A DNA stretch of 40,607 nucleotides from an uncultured Rikenella sp. (GCF_947628055.1 NZ_CANQYJ010000006.1:1-40607); one strand, 5' to 3'; counted from the stretch's first letter, positions 7,351 to 14,458 are shown. Notes: generated by a model from the letters alone, not told the origin. Translations and numbers: made by a program.

Positions 7351-7778
7351 AATAATAACAATTTATGAATTAATGGGGCTTATTAAAGATGGTAAAGCAC
7401 CTAAAAAAAGTTTTTTACAATGGTTCTGAATATAAATTTTGCAAAGATATTGGAGATTATAGAAGATTAGGTTGGGAACATTGTTTAATTATTAAAGATA
7501 TTTTTAAATATGATAGTCATTTTCATAATTCTTTATACAATATTATAAATGATACAGTTGAAATTCTACCAGAAGAAAATGATGAGTGGGAAGATATAGA
7601 AGAATTAGCGGAATATACTTACACAGAAAACTATACTAAAGAATCAATAGAATACAATAGAAAAGTAATTAATCAACTTATCAAAAATCAAAAATACTTA
7701 AAAGAAAGACTTGATAATGTAAAAGATGATGTTGTGTTTGATTATTGGAAAGATAAGGTAGTTGGTAAAGATGAATAA
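7340..7778 (+). pseudogene. Conserved early phage protein broken by a frameshift in an A7/T6 run
   Basis: Translation from ATG 7340 gives MENKIITIYELMGLIKDGKAPKK, a start I recognise from conserved early phage proteins, but the frame closes at TGA 7427-7429. The frame that continues the family (KVFYNGSEYKFCKDIGDYRR... NDTVEILPEENDEWEDIEE) is +1 shifted and open to 7778. The switch falls at 7403-7416, seven A, a G, then six T. Dropping one A restores one protein of about 145 aa. The second frame has an ATG at 7389 but no SD. It could be a sequencing or assembly indel, a recent mutation, or slippage-tolerant expression. Function of the family is unknown. Confidence 0.6.
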
Positions 7779-7995
7779 TGATGGTATAAATATTTATGAA
7801 GATAAATGGGTGAATAGTGAAATAACTTGGCTGAAAATAGATAGACCTGAAAGTCCCAAAGATATTAAAGCATTTTTAAAACTAGCAAATATTACAATAG
7901 GAATCACTAAAAAAATTAATTGGTTTCAAAGGTTAATGTATAAATTATTCTTTGGAATTGAAGCAGAAAAGTTGGAGAGTAAAGATGAAAAATGA
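7771..7995 (+). CDS. Hypothetical protein (74 aa)
   Basis: The ORF begins at ATG 7771 inside the end of the previous reading frame (stop at 7776-7778), so translation is probably coupled; a TTG at 7762 is in frame but less likely. The product contains a Trp-rich N-terminal half (NSEITWLKIDRPESPKDIKAFLKLA) and an amphipathic C-terminal part with an IEAEKLESKDEK tail. No family recognised, and no signal peptide or obvious membrane helix. It overlaps the next gene by 11 bases. Confidence 0.55.
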   Translation: MNNDGINIYEDKWVNSEITWLKIDRPESPKDIKAFLKLANITIGITKKINWFQRLMYKLFFGIEAEKLESKDEK

Positions 7996-8443
7996 TTTTA
8001 TTCAATGGTTTGATGATAGCTATAAAGATTATTTACAATCTTATGAAGATGATGATATAAAACAAGCATATTCTAAAGAAGATTATAGATTTATATTTTT
8101 AAGTAGTTATATTTTTAATGTTATTACTTATGATGATGAATTAGATTTACAATTTGGTAAAAAAATATATGAAGTAATGAAGGCAATACAAGATAGAACT
8201 ACATTTGAATATATAACAGAACCTGATAATTATAGAAATTATATATTAGTTTGCAATTTATTAAATAGATTTGAACTGATTGATTGGGGAACTAGCATAA
8301 GAGGTGCTTGGTTTAGTAAAAATGAGATAGAAAAAGTTGCAGGTTGTTGGGAATTAGATGGTAAAGTTGTTTATAAAAATCCTGTTATCTCTATAAAAGA
8401 ACTTATTAAATGGTTAGAAATAGAAAAGTTGGAGGAAAAATAA
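7985..8443 (+). CDS. Hypothetical protein (152 aa)
   Basis: The start at ATG 7985 follows TTGGAGAG and gives MKNDFIQWFDDSYKDYLQSY; an upstream in-frame TTG at 7952 is less plausible. The product is acidic at the N-terminus, mostly helical, with a conserved-looking YRNYILVCNLLNRFELIDWGTSIRGAWF segment and a C-terminal ISIKELIKWLEIEKLEEK that repeats the style of neighbouring ends (EAEKLESK). No catalytic motif recognised. It is in the early operon between two small genes and overlaps the upstream one by 11 bases. Confidence 0.6.
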   Translation: MKNDFIQWFDDSYKDYLQSYEDDDIKQAYSKEDYRFIFLSSYIFNVITYDDELDLQFGKKIYEVMKAIQDRTTFEYITEPDNYRNYILVCNLLNRFELIDWGTSIRGAWFSKNEIEKVAGCWELDGKVVYKNPVISIKELIKWLEIEKLEEK

Positions 8444-8444
8444 A

Positions 8445-8615
8445 ATGAAATTAGCAATAATTATATTTGCAATTAGTGCATTAATATTTTTTAGAAAAAT
8501 TAATCTTGATTTATCAGATGTGTTTAATGGTGTATACAAATTTTGGAGAATAGCAAAAATGATTTCACTTTTTGCAATGATAGGCAGTTTTATTGCTATT
8601 GTAGTTATGTGGTAG
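8445..8615 (+). CDS. Small membrane protein (56 aa)
   Basis: ATG 8445 follows GGAGGAAAAATAAA, a good SD, one base after the upstream stop. Two membrane segments are evident: residues 2-17 (KLAIIIFAISALIFF) and about 37-56 (IAKMISLFAMIGSFIAIVVMW), joined by a polar loop. No family recognised. The hairpin-like topology resembles small holin-type or superinfection-exclusion membrane peptides, but this is only a topological similarity. Confidence 0.6.
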   Translation: MKLAIIIFAISALIFFRKINLDLSDVFNGVYKFWRIAKMISLFAMIGSFIAIVVMW

Positions 8616-8630
8616 AAAGGAAAAAATAAA

Positions 8631-8915
8631 ATGGAAAATAATGATTATTATGAACCTACAATTAAAACATCAAGAGTTGACGAAATAACAAAAGAACAAG
8701 CATTAAAATTATTAGATACAATAACTAAAGATAGAAATAATTTAAAAAATGAAAAACAACAACTTATTTCTTTTTTGAAGAGTGAAATAGCCACTAAAAA
8801 TGAAATACTAGATAAAAAGCAAAAGTATGATAATAATTATTATATTATTTGTGGCGAAAGAAGTGAATGTCATAGAATATTAGATTTTGTTAATAAAGGT
8901 GGTAAAGATGAGTGA
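8631..8915 (+). CDS. Hypothetical coiled-coil protein (94 aa)
   Basis: The gene has SD AGAAAGGAAAAAA before ATG 8631. The central part (about residues 18-65, ITKEQALKLLDTITKDRNNL then NEKQQLISFLKSE) is a long charged helix likely to form a coiled coil; the C-terminus has two Cys (IICGERSECHRI). No family recognised. It overlaps the next gene by 8 bases (GATGAGTGA), consistent with a coupled early operon. Confidence 0.55.
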   Translation: MENNDYYEPTIKTSRVDEITKEQALKLLDTITKDRNNLKNEKQQLISFLKSEIATKNEILDKKQKYDNNYYIICGERSECHRILDFVNKGGKDE

Positions 8916-9264
8916 AATAAGATTAATAAATAAAGAATTAGGAGAAATAAAAATAGATGATAAAGGTTATTTTGCTATTCCTGATGATATTTATAATGCT
9001 ATTGAACAATTACAACAAGAAAATGAAGAATTAAAAATGAATTTATTTAGTCCTGACCAAGTTGAATTTAATTGTCCTAAATGCGGTGAAAAATTTACTA
9101 CCAATTATTCTAGGGAAGTATATGACTTAAAATATATTTTAACTGAATTTGAAAAGTGGCTTGAAGAAAATTATTGTTTGTATATTCCTGAAATTAAGCA
9201 AAATTCGGCAATAGGAAAAGTTTATGACAAATTACAAGAATTAAAAAATAAAAAAATTGATTAA
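8908..9264 (+). CDS. Hypothetical zinc-ribbon protein (118 aa)
   Basis: The start at ATG 8908, after GGTGGTAAAG, is preferred over the in-frame TTG at 8887. The protein has an N-terminal IRLINKELGEIKID strand region, a heptad segment (AIEQLQQENEELKMNL) and one FNCPKCGEKF motif (two Cys), suggesting half a zinc ribbon that could dimerise. The C-terminal half is helical (DLKYILTEFEKWLEENYC). No function is known. It is the last gene of the early operon before the structured leader; the next promoter begins inside its last codons. Confidence 0.55.
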   Translation: MSEIRLINKELGEIKIDDKGYFAIPDDIYNAIEQLQQENEELKMNLFSPDQVEFNCPKCGEKFTTNYSREVYDLKYILTEFEKWLEENYCLYIPEIKQNSAIGKVYDKLQELKNKKID

Positions 9265-9285
9265 TTTTAAAAAATATGTTATAAT
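9257..9285 (+). promoter_or_regulatory. Promoter for leader RNA and HNH endonuclease
   Basis: TTGATT (9257-9262), a 17-base spacer, and TATAAT (9280-9285) with an upstream TG (extended -10, ATGTTATAAT). Transcription should begin near 9291-9293, exactly at the first base of the structured leader. The intron endonuclease has a near-identical private promoter at 24619-24647. Confidence 0.82.
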
Positions 9286-9290
9286 TAATA

Positions 9291-9393
9291 TGTCGAGATA
9301 GATTAAAAGCATTTAATGATGTCTAGGACTATCTCGACAATAAACCCTAGATGTCATTAAGTGCTTTTATTTTATCTCTAGGAAAAGGAGATA
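9291..9393 (+). ncRNA. Structured, probably switch-like leader RNA upstream of an HNH endonuclease
   Basis: Two strong stems are interleaved. Stem 1 is TGTCGAGATAG (9291-9301) with CTATCTCGACA (9329-9339), 11 perfect pairs. Stem 2 pairs 9305-9327 with 9346-9368, 23 pairs with no mismatch: 20 Watson-Crick and three G-U. Because arm 2a lies inside the loop of stem 1, the stems form either a pseudoknot or two exclusive folds. Stem 2 is followed by TTTTATTTTAT, so it may act as a terminator with stem 1 as its competitor. A third stem, TATCTC (9373-9378) with GAGATA (9388-9393), covers the SD (AAGGAG, 9385-9390). GAGATA and TATCTC each occur twice, allowing partner exchange. This recalls RBS sequestration of T4 I-TevI mRNA, but I know no family with this layout. 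Confidence 0.7.
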
Positions 9394-9398
9394 TGTAT

Positions 9399-9968
9399 AT
9401 GCAAGAAATATGGAAAGATGTAAAAGGATTTGAAGGACTTTATCAAGTTAGTAATATGGGAAATGTTAAATCTTTAGGTAGAAAAGTTTATAATTATTTT
9501 CAAAAAGAAAGAATTTTACAACCTGCTAAAATAAATGGGTATTTACGAGTTGCTCTATTTAAAGATAGCCATTGTAAAAATTATTTAGTTCATAGGTTAG
9601 TAGCAGAACATTTTATTACTAATCCTGATAATAAGCCACAAATTAATCATAAAGACGGAAACAAAGAAAATAATGTGTGGACTAATTTAGAGTGGACAAC
9701 GGCTAGTGAAAATCAAAAACACGCATTTAAAAATGGCTTAGGAAAACCATTATGGACAAATAAATTTGGTGGTAATCACCCAACATCTAAAAAAGTAATA
9801 CAATATTCAAAAGATATGAAATTTATTAAATTATGGAATTCTGTAATAGAAGCAGAAAAAGAATTAAAAATCGGCAGTTCTTCTATATCAAATTGTTGTA
9901 GTGGAAGATATAAAACTGCTGGTGGATATATATGGAAATATGAAATATTAGAAAGAGGTAAAAATTAA
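9399..9968 (+). CDS. HNH homing endonuclease (NUMOD4-HNH-NUMOD1)
   Basis: A 189-aa free-standing homing endonuclease. NUMOD4 occupies residues about 2-50 (EIWKDVKGFEGLYQVSNMGNV), the HNH nuclease about 65-115 (YLVHRLVAEHF, then NHKDGNKENNVWTNLEWTT), and a NUMOD1 DNA-binding module the end (LWNSVIEAEKELKIGSSSIS, CSGRYKTAGGYIWKYE). The start is set at ATG 9399 because AAGGAG ends 8 bases upstream; ATG 9393 is only 2 bases from the SD. Production is probably controlled by the leader that covers this SD. The gene lies between two early operons next to a methyltransferase, with no intron signature around it. Confidence 0.88.
   Translation: MQEIWKDVKGFEGLYQVSNMGNVKSLGRKVYNYFQKERILQPAKINGYLRVALFKDSHCKNYLVHRLVAEHFITNPDNKPQINHKDGNKENNVWTNLEWTTASENQKHAFKNGLGKPLWTNKFGGNHPTSKKVIQYSKDMKFIKLWNSVIEAEKELKIGSSSISNCCSGRYKTAGGYIWKYEILERGKN
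9945..9965 (+). repeat. 21-bp direct repeat, copy 1 (end of the HNH gene)
   Basis: Twenty-one bases beginning ATATTAGAAAGAGG are identical to 10239-10259. Copy 1 encodes the last residues of the HNH endonuclease and gives the SD for the 91-aa gene. Confidence 0.8.
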
Positions 9969-9969
9969 T

Positions 9970-10245
9970 ATGGTAGAAAAATTAGAAAAATTAACAGATA
10001 AGTATCCAATTTTAAATTATATATTAGATTTATTTACAATAATACTAATTGCTATTATTATTGGTATTTTATTTATTATTCCATTTTTTATAGAGTACAT
10101 ACTAAAAGCAGGTAAATATGAATATGTAGATATAAATAATAATAGAGGTTATGCTGAAATATGTTATTACGGTAATGCACAGTTAACTTGCCGTACAAAT
10201 GACGGTAAAATTATCACAGTTTTAGAATTTAAAAAAATATATTAG
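9970..10245 (+). CDS. Single-pass membrane protein (91 aa)
   Basis: Residues about 17-45 form one strong membrane helix (LDLFTIILIAIIIGILFIIPFF), preceded by a charged N-terminus and followed by a short globular tail (KYEYVDINNNRGYAEICYYG, then LTCRTNDGKIITVLEFKKIY) with two Cys. Similar proteins with a YVDxxNNxGxA motif and Cys residues occur in gut-phage early regions; the function is unknown. Positive-inside reasoning places the tail outside or periplasm-like, where a disulfide could form. The SD comes from the 21-bp repeat that also precedes the methyltransferase. Confidence 0.65.
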   Translation: MVEKLEKLTDKYPILNYILDLFTIILIAIIIGILFIIPFFIEYILKAGKYEYVDINNNRGYAEICYYGNAQLTCRTNDGKIITVLEFKKIY

Positions 10246-10259
10246 AAAGAGGTAAAAAT
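10239..10259 (+). repeat. 21-bp direct repeat, copy 2 (RBS of the methyltransferase)
   Basis: Identical to 9945-9965. It contains the stop of the 91-aa gene, the AGAGG SD and the first bases of the methyltransferase ATG. The pair flanks the 91-aa gene exactly, so that gene could be lost or duplicated by recombination between the copies. Confidence 0.8.
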
Positions 10260-11328
10260 GGAAATGCTTAAAGTTTTAGAATTATTTGGAGGAATTGGTG
10301 CTTGTAGTAATGCTTTAAAAAGACTTAATATACCATTTGAAATAGTTGATTATGTAGAAATAGATAAATATACAGTTAAATCATTTAATGCTATATATGG
10401 TACTAATTTTGAACCACAAGACATAACTACTTGGGATAAAGATATTGAAGTTGATTTAATTATGCACGGAAGCCCTTGTCAAGATTTCTCATTAGCAGGT
10501 AAACAAGCAGGTGGAGATGAAGGAAGTGGGACAAGAAGTTCTTTGATGTATGAAACATTAAGAATAGTTGAAAAGTTAAGACCAAAATACGTTGTTTGGG
10601 AAAACGTAAAGAATGTTTTAAGTGAAAAACATAGACACAATTTTGATAATTATTTAGCAAAAATGGAATGCTTAGGATATACAAATTATTATCAAGTGCT
10701 TAATGCTAAAGACTATGGTATTCCGCAAAATCGTGAAAGAGTATTTACAGTTAGTATTTTAGGTAATGAAAGTTTTGAATTTCCACCAAAGCAAGAACTT
10801 AAATTAAAACTTAAAGATATGCTTGAAGATGAAGTTGATGAAAAATATTACTTAAGTGATGAAATAACTAATAGAATTAAATATAAATTTAATAATGAGA
10901 ATGATATTTTAGGCGGTATGCAAGAACACCAAAGTATTAAAAAAGATGGAATATGTACTACTCTAACAAGTTCTATGGGTACAGGTGGGGGATATGTTCC
11001 GATGGTATCAAGAAAGTATGGCATATTCGATACTGAAAAATCAACTCATCAAGCAGGAAGCGTATATGATGATAACGGCTTAAGTCCTACGCTTGATACT
11101 ATGCAAGGTGGTTGGAGGCAACCATGTATTGAAAATAATTTAAAAATTAGGAAATTAACACCTAAGGAATGTTGGAGATTAATGGGTTTTGATGATGAAG
11201 ATTTTGAAAAAGCAGAACAAGTCAATAGTGACACTCAATTATATAAGCAGGCTGGAAATAGTATTGTTGTAAATGTACTTGTAGAAATATTTAAAAATTT
11301 ATTTGATAAGGAAGGTGAAATAAAATGA
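10258..11328 (+). CDS. DNA (cytosine-5)-methyltransferase
   Basis: A 356-aa C5-cytosine methyltransferase. Motif I LFGGIGA (residues 9-15) binds AdoMet; GSPCQDFS carries the catalytic Cys (C74); ENV (115-117) and QNRERV (157-162) are motifs VI and VIII; RKLTPKECWRLMGF and QAGNSIVVNV near the end are motifs IX and X. The region between (about 190-290) holds the target recognition domain. No restriction endonuclease is adjacent, so it probably protects phage DNA from host restriction or marks it for packaging or replication. The start could be ATG 10258 or 10264; AGAGG at 10248-10252 suits the first. It overlaps the next gene by 4 bases. Confidence 0.95.
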   Translation: MEMLKVLELFGGIGACSNALKRLNIPFEIVDYVEIDKYTVKSFNAIYGTNFEPQDITTWDKDIEVDLIMHGSPCQDFSLAGKQAGGDEGSGTRSSLMYETLRIVEKLRPKYVVWENVKNVLSEKHRHNFDNYLAKMECLGYTNYYQVLNAKDYGIPQNRERVFTVSILGNESFEFPPKQELKLKLKDMLEDEVDEKYYLSDEITNRIKYKFNNENDILGGMQEHQSIKKDGICTTLTSSMGTGGGYVPMVSRKYGIFDTEKSTHQAGSVYDDNGLSPTLDTMQGGWRQPCIENNLKIRKLTPKECWRLMGFDDEDFEKAEQVNSDTQLYKQAGNSIVVNVLVEIFKNLFDKEGEIK

Positions 11329-11585
11329 AAGATAATAAAATAAGATTTTGGTTAGACGGATGTGATATATCATTTATTGCAGAAGCTCCTAAAGATATTA
11401 CTTTAGAACAATTATTAAAACAATGTGATAGGATAAAGCCAAATTGGTGTGCTTGTGGAATTAGAAGTATTGATGATGATGAAATCAAATTAGATACGGA
11501 AATTATTATTGATTATAATAATATTTATAAAGTAAATGATGATGTTAGTTGTGAAATAAAGGAAGTGAAAGATAATGAAATATGA
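11325..11585 (+). CDS. Conserved phage protein of unknown function (86 aa)
   Basis: SD GGAAGGTGAAATAAA precedes ATG 11325, which overlaps the methyltransferase stop by four bases. The central segment (DITLEQLLKQCDRIKPNWCACGIRSIDDDEI) with a CxC and the ending IIIDYNNIYKVNDDVSCEI match a small conserved protein I recognise from Gram-positive phages. The Cys cluster (WCAC, SC) suggests possible metal binding. No function is known. It overlaps the next gene by 11 bases. Confidence 0.65.
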   Translation: MKDNKIRFWLDGCDISFIAEAPKDITLEQLLKQCDRIKPNWCACGIRSIDDDEIKLDTEIIIDYNNIYKVNDDVSCEIKEVKDNEI

Positions 11586-11796
11586 TGAAAAAGATATTGA
11601 AGAGCTTTTAAATACTGAGGAAAATAAATTGCAAATAGAAACACAGTCAAATCTTGCAACAATAATTCAATTATTGTGTCAAAAGAAAATTATTGCTGAA
11701 GAAGAATTTATCGAAACGAACAATAAAATGAAAGAAATTATAAAGACAAATATAAAAGAAAAAATAAAACAAATATTGGAAAAAATGGAGGAATAG
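11575..11796 (+). CDS. Hypothetical helical protein (73 aa)
   Basis: This ORF starts inside the end of the preceding gene with SD GGAAGTGAAAGATA. It is highly charged and almost wholly helical (DEKDIEELLNTEENKLQIET; KMKEIIKTNIKEKIKQILEK), likely a coiled coil. No family recognised. Tight overlap with the upstream gene and an immediate SD (ATGGAGGAATAG) for the next ORF support it as a real operon member. Confidence 0.55.
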   Translation: MKYDEKDIEELLNTEENKLQIETQSNLATIIQLLCQKKIIAEEEFIETNNKMKEIIKTNIKEKIKQILEKMEE

Positions 11797-11797
11797 T

Positions 11798-11944
11798 ATG
11801 GTTAAAAAACAAAAATGTTATATTGTAATTGATGAAAATGATGAAGTAAAAGGCGTTTTAAGTACATTTGAAAAAGCAAAAATGTGTGCTGGTACTTACG
11901 GGTTAAATGAGCATTATATTAAAATTGGTTATTTTTTAGGGTGA
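11798..11944 (+). CDS. Hypothetical protein (48 aa)
   Basis: A small ORF with SD GGAGGAATAGT before ATG 11798, starting one base after the previous stop. It reads as a compact beta-alpha-beta unit: KKQKCYIVIDENDEVKGVL, then FEKAKMCAGTYGLNEHYIKI. No family recognised. Position between overlapping genes, with three bases before the next start, supports it as coding. Confidence 0.55.
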   Translation: MVKKQKCYIVIDENDEVKGVLSTFEKAKMCAGTYGLNEHYIKIGYFLG

Positions 11945-11947
11945 AAT

Positions 11948-12382
11948 ATGCAATACTATTACGATTTAGAAATTAATTTACTTGCTTGCTTATTACTTAA
12001 ACCAGAACTAATGGATAAAATAAGAGTTGAAGATAAGCATTTTATAAAACATCAAAGACTTTGGAAATTTATGAAAGCATTTTATGAAAAATACAAAACT
12101 TTCAATACTGTACTAATGCATCAAGTTTGCAAAGATAAATATCAAATAATGAAATATATTGAATGGCTTCTTGACGTGCCTGTAATGTCATTTGACTTTG
12201 AAAAATATCAAGATGAATTAATTCGACAATATAACCAAAATAAAAAAGATAAATGGCTAATTGATAAAATATATGATTTAGCAAATAATTTATATGTTGG
12301 AAATATTTCTATTGAAGAATTCAAAAATGAGGTGCAAAAAGCCGAAGAAAATGCTATAATAATATTTAAAGAGGAGGAATGA
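11948..12382 (+). CDS. DnaB N-terminal-domain-like replication protein
   Basis: A 144-aa protein resembling the N-terminal helical domain of DnaB helicases without the RecA-like motor: YYDLEINLLACLLLKPELMDKI, then FIKHQRLWKFMKAFYEKY and FNTVLMHQVC. In DnaB this domain forms the collar that binds primase and loader. A free-standing copy in a phage could act as an adaptor or competitor at the host replisome, or partner the DUF927 helicase. ATG 11948 is preceded by only a weak SD (TTAGGGTGAA), and translation follows three bases after the upstream stop. Confidence in the fold is good; the role is inferred. Confidence 0.7.
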   Translation: MQYYYDLEINLLACLLLKPELMDKIRVEDKHFIKHQRLWKFMKAFYEKYKTFNTVLMHQVCKDKYQIMKYIEWLLDVPVMSFDFEKYQDELIRQYNQNKKDKWLIDKIYDLANNLYVGNISIEEFKNEVQKAEENAIIIFKEEE

Positions 12383-12385
12383 AAA

Positions 12386-12622
12386 ATGTATTTAAAATTA
12401 GACTTTGAACAATTAAAACAAATTGAAAAAGCAACTGAGATAACATGCACTGATTATGATTTATATGGCAACTTTTTGCCAGTAGAAAGTGTCATGTCAA
12501 TTGTGGAAGATTTACTTTGGGAAATTGACCGCTTGCAAGAAGAATACGACGATTTACAAGAAGACATGAAAAATAATTATAGACCACTTGAGACATTAAG
12601 CCTTGATGACGTTTATGAATGA
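12386..12622 (+). CDS. Conserved phage protein (78 aa)
   Basis: SD GAGGAGGAATGAAAA precedes ATG 12386. The sequence YGNFLPVESVMSIVEDLLWEIDRLQEEYDDLQEDMKNNYRPL is a recognisable small phage family: a helix of acidic heptads followed by NYRPL. Function is unknown; it is commonly seen near the end of early or replication operons. It is last in this operon, and its stop overlaps the terminator stem. Confidence 0.65.
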   Translation: MYLKLDFEQLKQIEKATEITCTDYDLYGNFLPVESVMSIVEDLLWEIDRLQEEYDDLQEDMKNNYRPLETLSLDDVYE

Positions 12623-12647
12623 AGATATTTTGATATATCTTTTTTTT
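12622..12647 (+). terminator. Terminator of the methyltransferase operon
   Basis: AAGATAT (12622-12628) pairs with ATATCTT (12635-12641) over TTTGAT, followed by T8. It overlaps the -35 of the next promoter. Confidence 0.8.
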
Positions 12648-12657
12648 ATGCTATAAT
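12630..12657 (+). promoter_or_regulatory. Extended -10 promoter for the appendage genes
   Basis: TTGATA (12630-12635), a 16-base spacer and TATAAT (12652-12657) preceded by TGC. It belongs to a family of ATGCTATAATTT promoters at 15009, 16821 and 22590. Confidence 0.75.
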
Positions 12658-12674
12658 TTATCTAGGTGATAAAA

Positions 12675-13019
12675 ATGGAAATAACCAGAGGGGATACTAA
12701 ATATTTTAAGTTTCAACGCAAAAGAAAACATGATAGCGAAGTAATAGAAGATTTACCCAATAAATTATATTTTACAATTAAATATAGTAACACTGATGAA
12801 AATATATTAATTCAAAAAACACTTAAAAATGGAATAAAATATAACACAAATGATAAATATTATTATATAACTATAAATCCAGAAGATACAAATAACTTGC
12901 CGTATGGCAAATACTACTATGACATTGAAGTTATTAAAGACAACAACTACAAACAAACAATTGCAATTGGTGAAATAAATATCACAAGTGAAGTTACTTT
13001 TTATGGAAATGAGGGTTGA
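12675..13019 (+). CDS. Virion appendage protein with BppU-N-like Ig domain
   Basis: A 114-aa protein opening MEITRGDTKYFKFQRK and containing KLYFTIKYSN, YYITINPEDTNNLPYGKYYYD and a conserved IAIGEINITSEVTF strand. This is the beta-sandwich seen at the N-terminus of baseplate upper proteins and adhesin scaffolds of Gram-positive siphophages. It probably links the following fibre to the baseplate. The ATG at 12675, after GGTGAT, is taken as the start; GTG 12666 is part of that SD. It lies far from the main tail module, with a promoter of its own. Confidence 0.72.
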   Translation: MEITRGDTKYFKFQRKRKHDSEVIEDLPNKLYFTIKYSNTDENILIQKTLKNGIKYNTNDKYYYITINPEDTNNLPYGKYYYDIEVIKDNNYKQTIAIGEINITSEVTFYGNEG

Positions 13020-13021
13020 AA

Positions 13022-13969
13022 ATGGAAGACAAATGTATTGAAGAAATAACTACTCTTGAAGAAGTTGAAGTTATTGACAACACGGTCGATACAAGTCAAT
13101 TTATTACAAAAGACGTTGATAATTTAACACACTATACCACTACAACTGATTTGGAAAATAATTACGTAAAAAATGAGAATATTGAGGACTTCATTAAAAA
13201 AGATGTCAATGACTTGCAAAATTACACTAAAACTACTGACTTAAAACAGGAATATGCTAAAAAGAGTGAAATACCTAGTTTAGAAAACTACTATAAAAAA
13301 ACAGAAACTTATTCTAATACAGAAATTGATGAAAAAATAAGTGATGAAACAAGTGATTTATTGCAAGGACTATCAAGAGAATTAAAACCTGACGAAGAAA
13401 ATGGTGGCTTTAGTTCTCAAACAACTGTTAGTATTAAAAATAAAAGTGGTGCTACTGAATTAATTATGGAGATTGATAACTTAGACATCACAACTGATGT
13501 TGCTACTAACTCTGTATTGGGAACATTAAAAGGGCAAGATTTGGAAGATAGAGTTAAAAAATTAGAAGAAAAACCAATTAAAGTAATAGAAATTAGTTCG
13601 AAAATGACAAAAGATAATAAAGAAAATCATGTTTATCCTGATTTAGAATTAAACGAAGACCAATTTCAAATTGTTTTAAACAACAATATTTCAATTCTAA
13701 AAGTAAATTACAACATAACTAACCCAAGCAATGGAACTGAAACCGATACATTAGTTTTTTATACAACAATAGATGATGAAAAGGTGGTTAGTGGAAGAAA
13801 TACCGTTGACACAATTAAAATAAATGCTATTAGAAGAAATAACGAAGGCATTTTGGTATATCATGGTGAAATGATTGGAGATGGCATTAATTATTATAAA
13901 AAAGTGACGTTACAAGCAACATATATTCCAAATACGCCAGTTGCGTCAGCCTCTAATTTATGGGGCTAA
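13022..13969 (+). CDS. Putative tail fibre / receptor-binding protein
   Basis: A 315-aa protein. The N-terminal third is built of repeats of the type KDVxxLxxYTxTTDLxxxY (ITKDVDNLTHYTTTTDL, IKKDVNDLQNYTKTTDL, then LENYYKKTET), typical of trimeric fibre shafts. A coiled-coil-like segment (LKGQDLEDRVKKLEEKP, about 173-189) leads to a C-terminal beta-rich head (about 190-315) with no match I recognise. GAGGG at 13011-13015 serves as SD for ATG 13022. It probably assembles with the Ig-like protein upstream and could determine host binding, but the distance from the tail genes leaves other surface roles open. Confidence 0.68.
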   Translation: MEDKCIEEITTLEEVEVIDNTVDTSQFITKDVDNLTHYTTTTDLENNYVKNENIEDFIKKDVNDLQNYTKTTDLKQEYAKKSEIPSLENYYKKTETYSNTEIDEKISDETSDLLQGLSRELKPDEENGGFSSQTTVSIKNKSGATELIMEIDNLDITTDVATNSVLGTLKGQDLEDRVKKLEEKPIKVIEISSKMTKDNKENHVYPDLELNEDQFQIVLNNNISILKVNYNITNPSNGTETDTLVFYTTIDDEKVVSGRNTVDTIKINAIRRNNEGILVYHGEMIGDGINYYKKVTLQATYIPNTPVASASNLWG

Positions 13970-13972
13970 TGA

Positions 13973-14446
13973 ATGAATAACATATTAATACTGGCAGATA
14001 GCCGACAACAAAAGGATAAATATATAACAGATCATTTCAATAAAAATTTAATTATGTGGGTTCGCGCGGGTTTACCAAGTGGCGATTATATGGCCGTGAG
14101 ATATAATGATGGGTTTGTAAAAGATTACTCGATAATAATAGACACAAAAAAAGACGTTGAAGAAATGGCACATAATTTATGCAATACAACAGAACACGAA
14201 AGAATTAAAAGAGAAATATCTAAGGCTAGAGAATTAGGCTGTGAAAGATTTATATTTCTTATATGTGACAATAAAATAAAAGGCATTAATGATTTAATTA
14301 ATTGGCAAAGCAATAAAACTAAAGTAAAAGGCATAACACTTGCTAAAATAATGCAAACAATGGCTAAAAAATACAAAATTGAATTTATTTTTACTTCTAA
14401 AGAAATGGCTGGCTCTAGGATATTTGAAATTTTAAACAAAAAGTGA
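13973..14446 (+). CDS. ERCC4/XPF-type nuclease
   Basis: A 157-aa protein with the ERCC4 nuclease pattern: ILADSRQQKDKYITDHF (D9, R11), GLPSGDYMAV, IIIDTKKDVEEMAHNL (D47, K49), and the helix HERIKREISKARELGCERFIFLI. The family uses an ERKxxxD-like site; here the corresponding stretch is DTKKDVEE, a modest variation. Such phage proteins are thought to cut branched DNA during recombination or packaging. It follows the fibre gene by 3 bases with weak SD signals, so it may be coupled through ATGAATGA. A promoter for a small RNA is embedded in its last codons. Confidence 0.78.
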   Translation: MNNILILADSRQQKDKYITDHFNKNLIMWVRAGLPSGDYMAVRYNDGFVKDYSIIIDTKKDVEEMAHNLCNTTEHERIKREISKARELGCERFIFLICDNKIKGINDLINWQSNKTKVKGITLAKIMQTMAKKYKIEFIFTSKEMAGSRIFEILNKK

Positions 14447-14452
14447 TATAAT
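14424..14452 (+). promoter_or_regulatory. Promoter for small RNA B
   Basis: TTGAAA (14424-14429), exactly 17 bases, and TATAAT (14447-14452), inside the 3' end of the nuclease gene. Predicted start about 14459. Confidence 0.82.
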
Positions 14453-14458
14453 TTAATT

